Below the pieces are notes generated by a model. It did no database searches. It had not been told where the DNA came from and saw only the letters and a program-made list of their open reading frames with translations. Made by a program: the position numbers and the translations under genes. A stretch of 32,127 nucleotides of DNA from Prevotellaceae bacterium (lineage in GTDB: Bacteria > Bacteroidota > Bacteroidia > Bacteroidales > UBA932), in NCBI GenBank assembly GCA_031257315.1, contig JAIROW010000022.1, positions 1-32,127 of the forward strand, read 5' to 3'. Of this stretch, positions 1 to 6,537 are shown piece after piece. Numbering within the stretch: position 1 is the first letter of the stretch; each line of letters opens with the position of its first letter.

Positions 1-130
1 CAGAAAATATCAAGTTCTGGCTTTCAGCCAGTTATTTGGGCTTATGTTTGTCCGTATGTCAAACGACATACGGTTATGAAAATACTGGCTTTCAGCCAGT
101 ATATACTCAAATAAATTTGCATAAACTCTA
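1..130. repeat. Partial copy of a MITE-like hairpin repeat, cut by the window edge
   Basis: This stretch is nearly identical to 3944-4075, with only a few substitutions and short indels. It contains three perfect hairpins: CTGGCT-TTC-AGCCAG (17-31), CCGTATGTC-AAAC-GACATACGG (52-73) and ACTGGCT-TTC-AGCCAGT (84-100). It ends with the terminal sequence ATAAACTCTA (121-130), the same right end as the complete copy. The left part of the element lies outside the window. It lies just downstream of recR (minus strand). No ORF here looks coding. Confidence 0.8.
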
Positions 131-159
131 TTATTCAGAACATTAAAATAACGCATGAC

Positions 160-188
160 AATGACCTTCAAAAACGCTGTCGGTCATT
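160..188 (-). terminator. Short inverted repeat at the recR stop, possible weak terminator
   Basis: AATGACC (160-166) and GGTCATT (182-188) form a 7-bp stem around a 15-nt loop, and the stem overlaps the recR stop codon. On the minus strand there is no run of U after the stem, so it is not a standard intrinsic terminator. It is listed because it is the only structure between recR and the repeat. Confidence 0.25.
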
Positions 189-795
189 ACTGTTGAAAAG
201 GCTGTCGATTTTTAATCGAGCGACCGAGCGTTATTTCGTCGGCATATTCGATTTCGTCGCCAAAACTTACGCCGCGTGCAATTATGGATATGATAACATT
301 GCATGGCAACAGTTTTTTATACAGATAAAACCCTGTTGTTTCTCCTTCCATTGTGGTGCTTAGCGCGAGAATAACTTCGCGGGTTTCTTCGCTTGACGCG
401 CGTTCAACGAGCGAGTCAATGGCTAAATCGGAAGGACCGACGCCTTCCATCGGTGAAATTATACCGCCAAGCACGTGATACAAGCCGTTATACTGCATTG
501 TGTTTTCTATTGACATTACTTCTCGTATGCTTTCGACAATGCAAATTATTGAACTGTCGCGCGATTTGTCGGAACATATCGCGCATTTCGGCGTGTCGGA
601 GATATTATTGCAAACGGTGCATCGACACAGTTCCTTTCTCATTCTGATAATGGAGTTTCCAAAACGTTCCACATTTTCCTGCGACTGTTTCAAAAGGTGC
701 AAAACGAGCCTTAAAGCTGTTTTGCGACCTATACCGGGGAGAGCCGACATCTCGTCAACCGCATCGGACAACAGTTTGGAATGTATATTTAACAT
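187..795 (-). CDS. recR: Recombination mediator protein RecR
   Basis: A 202-residue protein of the usual RecR length. RecR works with RecF/RecO to load RecA on gapped single-stranded DNA in the cytoplasm. In order one sees a helix-hairpin-helix ([13 protein letters not shown], about 18-30), a four-cysteine zinc finger (C59/C62 and C71/C74), a Toprim domain starting at IICIVES (about 83-89) with the typical [15 protein letters not shown] stretch (106-121), and the C-terminal [11 protein letters not shown] segment. The start is ATG. It is the last gene of a four-gene minus-strand operon, 33 bp after waaA, and nothing in its neighbours suggests a recombination cluster. No key residue is missing. 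Confidence 0.96.
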   Translation of the reverse strand: MLNIHSKLLSDAVDEMSALPGIGRKTALRLVLHLLKQSQENVERFGNSIIRMRKELCRCTVCNNISDTPKCAICSDKSRDSSIICIVESIREVMSIENTMQYNGLYHVLGGIISPMEGVGPSDLAIDSLVERASSEETREVILALSTTMEGETTGFYLYKKLLPCNVIISIIARGVSFGDEIEYADEITLGRSIKNRQPFQQ

Positions 796-828
796 ACAGT
801 TATTTATATATTAGAAAGATGGATAATT

Positions 829-2091
829 TTATGTCTGACGGTTATTATAATTGTCGGTCAACATCTGTACAATTATTTCTGTAGCGCCGGCATGTTCGCA
901 GACATATTTTTTAGCCTTTTCTCCCGACGACTTTAACTGTTCGCTGTCAGTCAGCAGCAATTCGATTTTCGCGGTAAGTTCCGTTGCAGAATTGACGGGA
1001 AACGCAGCGCCGAGATTTATCAAATCGACAGCTTCGGAAAATTTTTGATAGTTATGACCGAAAATTACCGGAACGCCATAAGTGGCAGCTTCGAGAACAT
1101 TGTGAATACCAGCCCCGAATCCGCCGCCAACGTATGCGATTTTTCCGTAGCGGTAAAGCGACGAAAGCATTCCCATATTGTCTATTATCAGAACGTTAGA
1201 TTCTGAGAGATCGTCATTTTCGGTTATTTCCGAAAAAACTGTCGATCTGTTGCCAAAAAGGTTGCCTATTCGCGCAATATTTTCAGGTTTTACTTCGTGA
1301 GGAGCTATTATCAGTTTAATATTTGAGTTTTGTCGTACATATTCGACAATAATTTCTTCGTCTGGCTGCCACGTACTGCCGGCGACTATACACATTTTAT
1401 TATCTACAAATTGTTCAACCGGTTTTATGCGTTCCGAATCAGCCATTATTTTAAGCACTCTGTCGAAGCGCGTATCGCCGGTTACGCTTGCGTTTCCAAT
1501 ACCGACGGAGGCAAGTAATTTCTCTGAATTTTCGTCCTGAACAAAAAAATGCGAAAAATATTTCAAATTTCTGCGAAAAAATGCTCCGTAAAATTTGAAA
1601 TATACCTGTTTTTCTCTAAAAATACTTGAAATACTGTATATTGGAATATTGTATTTTTTCAGATAATACAGATGATTTGCCCAAAACTCATACTTTATAA
1701 AAACGGCAAAAACAGGATTTATCAGTTTGATAAATTTCTTTGCATCGCCAATTGTATCGTATGGCATATAAAAGATGTAATCAATTTGTTTGCACTGCTT
1801 ACACTGTTTTTTTACCGTGTATCCCGAAGGCGAAAAAAATGTAACAATTATTTTCACATACGGGTTTTTAGCCATGAATTTTTCGATAACAGGGTAGCCC
1901 TGTTCAAATTCGCCAAGCGAAGCCGAATGAAACCACGCTTTGGGAGAACTGTCGCCATTAATCTCATTTTCAATATTTTGCAAAAGATTTTTGCGACCTT
2001 CGTAAAACAGCTTTATTTTAGGGCTGAACATAGCAATCAGCGGAAGCGCCGACTTGGCAAAACACATTATAATGTTGTATATAAATCTCAT
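829..2091 (-). CDS. waaA: 3-deoxy-D-manno-octulosonic acid (Kdo) transferase
   Basis: A 420-residue protein. WaaA/KdtA moves Kdo from CMP-Kdo onto lipid IVA at the inner face of the cytoplasmic membrane, the step joining lipid A to the LPS core. The N-terminal half has HSASLGE (55-61), with E61 at the catalytic base position, after a hydrophobic N-terminal anchor (about 1-23). The C-terminal Rossmann half has AGSTWQPDEE (about residue 237) and the nucleotide-sugar signature GGGFGAGIHNVLEAA followed by GVPVIFGHNYQKFSEA, where many relatives have FGPxxxKF. Length and motif order match the family. It starts 25 bp after the phosphatase gene. Whether it adds one or two Kdo residues cannot be read from the sequence. 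Confidence 0.95.
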   Translation of the reverse strand: MRFIYNIIMCFAKSALPLIAMFSPKIKLFYEGRKNLLQNIENEINGDSSPKAWFHSASLGEFEQGYPVIEKFMAKNPYVKIIVTFFSPSGYTVKKQCKQCKQIDYIFYMPYDTIGDAKKFIKLINPVFAVFIKYEFWANHLYYLKKYNIPIYSISSIFREKQVYFKFYGAFFRRNLKYFSHFFVQDENSEKLLASVGIGNASVTGDTRFDRVLKIMADSERIKPVEQFVDNKMCIVAGSTWQPDEEIIVEYVRQNSNIKLIIAPHEVKPENIARIGNLFGNRSTVFSEITENDDLSESNVLIIDNMGMLSSLYRYGKIAYVGGGFGAGIHNVLEAATYGVPVIFGHNYQKFSEAVDLINLGAAFPVNSATELTAKIELLLTDSEQLKSSGEKAKKYVCEHAGATEIIVQMLTDNYNNRQT

Positions 2092-2116
2092 TATTTTCAG
2101 AATATATTTTGTTCAG

Positions 2117-2761
2117 CTACGGTTTAATATTCCAGCCGGCGCATGTCCAAAACCTGTCGTTTTCGTCTTTTTCAAATATGCAAATTCCTCCGGTATTTAT
2201 TTTTATATCATGTTCCTGTATAAATTTTTCAAAATTGCCTGTCAAACACGGGGCAAAGCGTATTATTCCGTTTGACGATACAATCAGAACGTTGCGTCCT
2301 CTGTCATAGCGTAAAACTTTGTTGACGGCAAAATCGTACCAGTTTTTCATAATTTTTTCCGGTTCTGCAATCCAGCCATCGGGAACTTTAGCCTCTCTGT
2401 TCCAAGCATCTATGATGGCTTTGCCTTTATTTCGGTCGCCGTTGCCGAGACGCGCGTAAACTTCTTCTTCTGTTTTGTTTTCGTCGGGACCGTAATCTAT
2501 TTCAGTAAATTCATCAAGTTTCAGTATTTTCAAACTGATATGCATTGCATTTACCGCCAGGTCGGCTGTTTCTACGGTTCTTCTTAACGGCGAAGCATAA
2601 ACGGTCGAAAGAACAATATCGCGCGATTTTAGATATTTTCCAATATTCTCAGCCTTAACAGATTCAACCAGAGGCAAATCGGTTTTTGCTCCTGCCCGAC
2701 GCGGCGTCTCGCCATTTTTGAAAGTATTGCCGTGTCGAGCGACTATTATTCTTGTCCGCAT
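2117..2761 (-). CDS. Histidine phosphatase (phosphoglycerate mutase-like) family protein
   Basis: A 214-residue soluble protein of the histidine phosphatase superfamily. The phospho-accepting histidine is in ARHGNTF (RHG at 9-11), the phosphate-binding arginine in SPLRRTVETA (about 60), and TEIDYG (about 87-91) is the typical acid-containing strand. The C-terminal motif that usually reads VSHGG is VSSNG here (161-165), so the second catalytic histidine is replaced by serine. I recall a TSNG variant in part of this family, so this need not mean loss of activity. The ATG directly follows the TAA of the upstream lipoprotein gene with no base between, suggesting translational coupling. The substrate is unknown, and the sequence does not indicate a glycolytic mutase. 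Confidence 0.85.
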   Translation of the reverse strand: MRTRIIVARHGNTFKNGETPRRAGAKTDLPLVESVKAENIGKYLKSRDIVLSTVYASPLRRTVETADLAVNAMHISLKILKLDEFTEIDYGPDENKTEEEVYARLGNGDRNKGKAIIDAWNREAKVPDGWIAEPEKIMKNWYDFAVNKVLRYDRGRNVLIVSSNGIIRFAPCLTGNFEKFIQEHDIKINTGGICIFEKDENDRFWTCAGWNIKP

Positions 2762-3340
2762 TTAGTTTACCTTTTTCCCGACAAAGTTAAAAGTTATTAC
2801 AAAATTAAATTTCATATCTATCGGAAGGGGGATTGGTATTTTAGCGGGGGTTGAGAAGTCAATTTTAACATTTGCATTTCCATCCTTGTCTATTGTACCG
2901 CTTGTAGTTACTGTCAGTTTTTCGATTTTGACACCACCTAAGTCTGGTACAGGTATTTCTATCGGTTCTGGAAGTGTAATTTCTGTGCTGCCAGACAGGT
3001 TATATACGCCATTTTTGTAAGAAACATCGCTGCTCAGTTCGGGTATTGCAAAATCCACATCTTCCGTATCCATATCTTCAGGCATTACAATGGTGATTTT
3101 ATTTGGCGCCGTTGACGCCAGCTCTATTTCAACATCGGGTATTTTGTTGTCTTCCATTTCTTCCGGCAACTCCATTCCCGGAATAGCCCCCATTCCCGGC
3201 ATACTGTACGAAACCGTAATATCGCCTTTATAAATTCCTGCAAGAATTGCAGTGTCAACATTGGTTTTTTCTTTTTTGCAGCCTGCAAGAAAAAACACTA
3301 AACATACTGGAAATAAATATTTTAACAGTGTTTTCATCAT
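2762..3340 (-). CDS. Small beta-rich lipoprotein, possibly calycin-like
   Basis: The ORF track begins at 3478, but the likely start is the ATG at 3340 (or the adjacent ATG at 3337). It gives a clean lipoprotein signal, MMKTLLKYLF... ending in FFLAGC with Cys21, and the promoter at 3364-3394 lies inside the longer reading. The mature part of about 170 residues starts with ILAGIYKGDITV, then alternates proline-rich and beta-strand segments (IPVPDLGGVKIEKLTVTTSG, IPIPLPIDMKFNFVITFNF). This resembles Bacteroidetes calycin-like/DUF4925-type lipoproteins, but the resemblance is only by pattern. It is first in the operon with a histidine phosphatase, waaA and recR. Function unknown. Confidence 0.75.
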   Translation of the reverse strand: MMKTLLKYLFPVCLVFFLAGCKKEKTNVDTAILAGIYKGDITVSYSMPGMGAIPGMELPEEMEDNKIPDVEIELASTAPNKITIVMPEDMDTEDVDFAIPELSSDVSYKNGVYNLSGSTEITLPEPIEIPVPDLGGVKIEKLTVTTSGTIDKDGNANVKIDFSTPAKIPIPLPIDMKFNFVITFNFVGKKVN

Positions 3341-3363
3341 AATTTTATTTAAAAAAAACACCT

Positions 3364-3394
3364 CAAAGATAACTGTTTTTATTATTATTTCAAA
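3364..3394 (-). promoter_or_regulatory. Bacteroidetes-type promoter of the lipoprotein-phosphatase-waaA-recR operon
   Basis: On the minus strand TTTG (3391-3394) is followed after exactly 19 bp by TATCTTTG (3364-3371). This is a perfect fit to the TTTG / TAnnTTTG consensus. Transcription would start near 3357, about 17 nt before the lipoprotein ATG at 3340. Confidence 0.8.
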
Positions 3395-3531
3395 ATTGAT
3401 TTTAATTTTGCATGAACAAAATGCAGGTTTAAACGTTTGCCAGAGAGTCGTTGCTGTGTGTGTCGTTATACTCTGCACGACATAGTTTTATTCATTGCGT
3501 ATGCTTATGTAAATATAACCGCAGTATAGAG

Positions 3532-3555
3532 ACAAGGGGGTATGCCCCCCCTTGT
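3532..3555. other. G/C-rich hairpin in the intergenic region
   Basis: ACAAGGGGG and CCCCCTTGT form a 9-bp perfect stem around a 6-nt loop. It lies about 80-100 nt downstream of the candidate minus-strand promoter at 3640-3672. There is no U-run on either side, so it may be a structural repeat or the 3' end of a short transcript instead of a classical terminator. Confidence 0.45.
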
Positions 3556-3639
3556 TCAGTCAATGCACAAAACCATACCGCGTAAAGTATATCATATTTA
3601 AATTTACGAATATACTTCCATTTGCAGCCAATCGTACCG

Positions 3640-3672
3640 CAAAAATACGCGAAATTTCTAAAATGATACAAA
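3640..3672 (-). promoter_or_regulatory. Candidate orphan Bacteroidetes-type promoter
   Basis: On the minus strand TTTG (3669-3672), a 21-bp spacer and TATTTTTG (3640-3647) fit the phylum consensus. No credible ORF begins just downstream: the 74-aa ORF 3492-3716 starts upstream of it. The next gene, at 3340, has its own better promoter. It may drive a small RNA ending near the hairpin at 3532-3555, or act as a second operon promoter. Confidence 0.45.
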
Positions 3673-3803
3673 TTAGTTCTAACCTGTGAATAATGGTTCG
3701 GATAGAAAACAGTCAACTAAAAGATTAATTATTTTTATACATATTTAAACGGTAAACGTCCGACATAAATGTTATATAAATAAATTTTACTATACGAATA
3801 TAA

Positions 3804-4075
3804 TAGAGTTAATGTAAAATTAAATATGCTATTGGCAAGCATATATCTGGCTGAAAGCCATAATTTTTATAACCGCCGGTGGTTGACCGGCGGAAGAAAC
3901 AGTGAGACGATAACGCTGCTTGTAAAGGCAGAACCCTGTGTATCAGAAAATATTCAAGTTCTGGCTTTCAGCCAGTTTTTTTGGGATTATGTTTGTCCGT
4001 ATGTCAAACGACATACGGTTATGAAAATACTGGCTGAAAGCCAGTATATACTCAAATAAATTTACATAAACTCTA
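3804..4075. mobile_element. MITE-like element, 272 bp, with terminal inverted repeats and internal hairpins
   Basis: The left end TAGAGTTAATGTAAAATTA matches the reverse complement of the right end, TAGAGTTTATGTAAATTTA, at 17 of 19 positions. Inside are TGGCT-GAA-AGCCA (3848-3860), CCGCCGGT-GGTTG-ACCGGCGG (3873-3893), CTGGCT-TTC-AGCCAG (3961-3975), CCGTATGTC-AAAC-GACATACGG (3997-4018) and ACTGGCT-GAA-AGCCAGT (4029-4045). No transposase is encoded; the 77-aa ORF inside is not convincing. The right half recurs at 1-130 and part of the left half recurs, diverged, at 30012-30073. I see no certain target-site duplication. It could be a non-autonomous transposon or a REP-type extragenic repeat. Confidence 0.6.
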
Positions 4076-4099
4076 ATATAGAGTTTATATAGATTTATT
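4055..4099. repeat. Two repeat ends back to back, forming a long inverted repeat
   Basis: The right end of the 272-bp element (AATAAATTTACATAAACTCTA, cited here only as an arm) is followed after ATA by another end in the opposite direction, beginning TAGAGTTTATATAGATTTAT. The arms match at about 19 of 21 positions. Either a second, degraded element abuts the first, or the element is nested. Confidence 0.55.
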
Positions 4100-4154
4100 A
4101 TTGCAGCGATTAACTGAAAATCAATGGTTTAACAATTACATATCTTTGATATGC

Positions 4155-4182
4155 GTATAAACGCGATTAATCGCGTTTATAC
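4155..4182. repeat. Perfect 28-bp palindrome
   Basis: GTATAAACGCGA and its exact reverse complement TCGCGTTTATAC flank TTAA. A -7-like TATCTTTG at 4141-4148 lies directly upstream, but no TTTG at the right distance was found. It shares the ACGCGA/TCGCGT core with the hairpin at 17774-17801, suggesting one palindromic repeat family in this genome. Confidence 0.7.
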
Positions 4183-4184
4183 TG

Positions 4185-4224
4185 CCTGAAAGGGCGCAAT
4201 CCACGATGTTTGCGTCCTTTCAGG
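4185..4224. repeat. 15-bp stem-loop, intergenic palindromic repeat
   Basis: CCTGAAAGGGCGCAA and TTGCGTCCTTTCAGG pair over 15 positions around a 10-nt loop. The single non-Watson-Crick position is G-T on the plus strand, which would be a G-U pair in a plus-strand RNA. It follows the 28-bp palindrome after two bases. No U-run follows. Confidence 0.65.
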
Positions 4225-4452
4225 GCGTTGGACGGGAGTGGAATTATGGTTTCTGAAAAAAAAGCTTAAAAAAATTGCGATTCAGGACAAAATTACTCCA
4301 AAAAGTTACTGATACCTCCTGTTAAGACTGATTATATGAATGGCGCAAGTAAAATTTTTTATTGTTTTTTATTATTTTTTAACGTTTCAATATTTTGTAT
4401 TTCAATTAGTTATAATCAATAAAAAAATAAACTATATTTCATGATAAATTTT

Positions 4453-4486
4453 TTTGTTATAGATTGAAAAAATTTGTATATCTTTG
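4453..4486 (+). promoter_or_regulatory. Weak candidate plus-strand promoter
   Basis: TTTG (4453-4456) and TATCTTTG (4479-4486) match the Bacteroidetes elements, but the spacer is 22 bp, slightly long. If used it would give the SusCD locus a 5' leader of about 670 nt, or would transcribe the doubtful ORF 4606-5109. The AT-rich stretch before it (4225-4450) shows nothing else I can name. Confidence 0.35.
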
Positions 4487-4913
4487 TTTTCAAATTTATA
4501 ACTGTAAAAAAATTTGTAAATGTTGGTTATTTGTAAAAAAGAATAAAAGTTAGGAATTAGGAATTAATTAAACAATATAAAACAAACCTCTAAAATCGTA
4601 TTATTATGATGTATTGTAACTTAAATACATTTTGCCGTACAAAAGATCTGAAAGCCAGATATATACCGGAGCAGCGCGTTGCCCTGCGAATATTGAAATA
4701 TTACCGATATAATTTTTATCACACAGTTCAATCACTTCAAATTATGCCCGTTCGGGGCGAAACTTTAAGCATAAATTTTTTTTCGTGGGGCGTCGCCATG
4801 CACTGGTATATTTCGGGCTGCCAGCCATTCTGCGTTCAGCCGCACGGCTCAAAACCATATTATTTAAATTATAATGAAAAAAAGTTATTAACAATCGCTT
4901 TTTTTGACAAGTT

Positions 4914-4965
<52 letters not shown>

Positions 4966-5164
4966 CTGACAGTTACAAAACTAACCGTTTTTTTGTTGTC
5001 GTATTTTTGCGACGGCAAAACGGTTGCGGACTTTTTTCTGAAATTTATAAATTTTTATGGACGGCAGGCTTCCGTTGTCGGTTTTGCTTCTGCAAAATCG
5101 AAGCAGTGAGCCTATGCCGTCTGTTTTTATTAACTGAAAATTAACATTATCGTTAACATATATC

Positions 5165-6508
5165 ATGAAAAAAATAGTATTAAAGAGGAAAACATTCATT
5201 TGTTTGTGGGCGTTGTCGAGCTTTATGCTCCATCTTCTTTCCTGTAAGGAAGAGGACAGCAATGTCATTAACCGACCGGCATACGATCCGTCGAAGCCGG
5301 TGGTACTGAGCGCTTTCTTTCCCGATTCCGGACGGATACGGGACAAGGTAATTCTGGAAGGCGATAACTTTGGTGGCGATACTTCGCTTATCAGGGTATA
5401 TTTCAACAAGAAACAGGCTAAGGTCATCGGTTCGACGGGTAAACGCATGTACACCGTTGTTCCGCGTCTGCCCGGAGATACATGCACGGTTTCGGTTGTG
5501 ATTGGAACAGACTCGTCGTCGTATTCCAGCCTGTTCCGCTACAAGGCGAGTACCAATGCGAGTACAATTGTAGGAAACGGCTCTACCGATTACAAGGTGG
5601 GGGCGTCGCTGGCTGAAACCTCGCTTGTGCCGAGAGCTATATGCGTCGATGACAAAGACAATATTTTTACTTTTACGGACGTCAACGACGGTATTTTTCT
5701 AAAAATTAACGAACTGGAAAACAGCGTTGTTCCACTTGTTATGAATAAAAATACGGGGTCGGGAGGAGTTCCGCAGATTTCCGAAGGCAAAATTGTGTTT
5801 CCGAGCGATAATCTGCTTGACAAGTACCATACGCTTGATCCGAGTGAAGGCTGGGCTTTGAGGAGTAAAACCATGGTTTTCAGACAGGGCGTCCGTTTGC
5901 CAAGTGAAACATGGAAGAAAAACATGGCTATGTGCGCGGTTGACAGCATGTATTACCTGCTGTTTGCGAGCAGCGAGCTTGTCAGAATCAACCCGAAAAC
6001 GAGCGCTGCGGACATAGTTGCTATACTGCCGGCTTACAATGCCTACGGCATGGTTTTCCACCCGCATCAGCCCAACATTCTATGGCTGTCGTTTAGCAAC
6101 TACAACTCAAATGCTGCTCCGGCTGAATGGAACAATACCATCTGCACGCTTGACGTAACAGCCGACGATATTGCAGCTTCGATGACCAGAATGAACGGCA
6201 CAAGCACGGCTGGACACCGCGATGGTCCTCTGCATCTGTCGCAGTTCAACAGACCGATGCAGATGTTCTTCGACCCCGAAGGAAATCTGTATGTGGCTGA
6301 CGAAAGCAATCATTGTATCCGCATGATTAACACGCGCGACAATATTGTTACAACGGTGAGTGGAAAACCCGGTACTCCCGGCTTCAAAGACGGTCCGAAG
6401 GAAGAAGCTCTGTTCCGCAGTCCGGTAGGTATAAACGTTGGCAGGGACGGAACAATTTATGTATCCGACAACGGTAATGCGCGTATCCGTAAAATTGCAT
6501 TTGAATAA
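5165..6508 (+). CDS. TIG/IPT and NHL-repeat lipoprotein of the SusCD locus
   Basis: A 447-residue predicted lipoprotein. The signal sequence ends in HLLSC with Cys27, followed by KEED, a charge pattern compatible with surface export in Bacteroidetes. Residues about 38-130 form a TIG/IPT immunoglobulin-like domain (KPVVLSAFFPDSGRIRDKVILEGDNF in part). The rest is a beta-propeller of NHL-type repeats, clearest at the end: FDPEGNLYVADESNHCIRMI and GRDGTIYVSDNGNARIRKI. TIG plus NHL proteins are known partners of SusC/SusD pairs and probably bind glycan at the cell surface. It is the first gene of the locus, 29 bp before susC; such proteins more often follow susD. No catalytic residues are seen. 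Confidence 0.85.
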   Translation: MKKIVLKRKTFICLWALSSFMLHLLSCKEEDSNVINRPAYDPSKPVVLSAFFPDSGRIRDKVILEGDNFGGDTSLIRVYFNKKQAKVIGSTGKRMYTVVPRLPGDTCTVSVVIGTDSSSYSSLFRYKASTNASTIVGNGSTDYKVGASLAETSLVPRAICVDDKDNIFTFTDVNDGIFLKINELENSVVPLVMNKNTGSGGVPQISEGKIVFPSDNLLDKYHTLDPSEGWALRSKTMVFRQGVRLPSETWKKNMAMCAVDSMYYLLFASSELVRINPKTSAADIVAILPAYNAYGMVFHPHQPNILWLSFSNYNSNAAPAEWNNTICTLDVTADDIAASMTRMNGTSTAGHRDGPLHLSQFNRPMQMFFDPEGNLYVADESNHCIRMINTRDNIVTTVSGKPGTPGFKDGPKEEALFRSPVGINVGRDGTIYVSDNGNARIRKIAFE

Positions 6509-6537
6509 ATTGATAATCTTAAAAAATCAGAGAAAAG

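Noticed and set aside
2117-2761. Histidine phosphatase as a pseudogene
   Set aside because: The frame is complete and the remaining motifs are intact; the Ser substitution fits a known variant.
3492-3716. 74-aa minus-strand ORF
   Set aside because: Composition looks random, it spans the candidate promoter at 3640-3672 and the hairpin at 3532-3555, and no signal or domain is seen.
3826-4059. 77-aa ORF in the MITE-like element as a transposase fragment
   Set aside because: It simply reads through hairpins; the residues match no transposase motif.
3848-4224. CRISPR array
   Set aside because: The repeats are hairpins of different sequence without regular spacers, and no cas gene is present.
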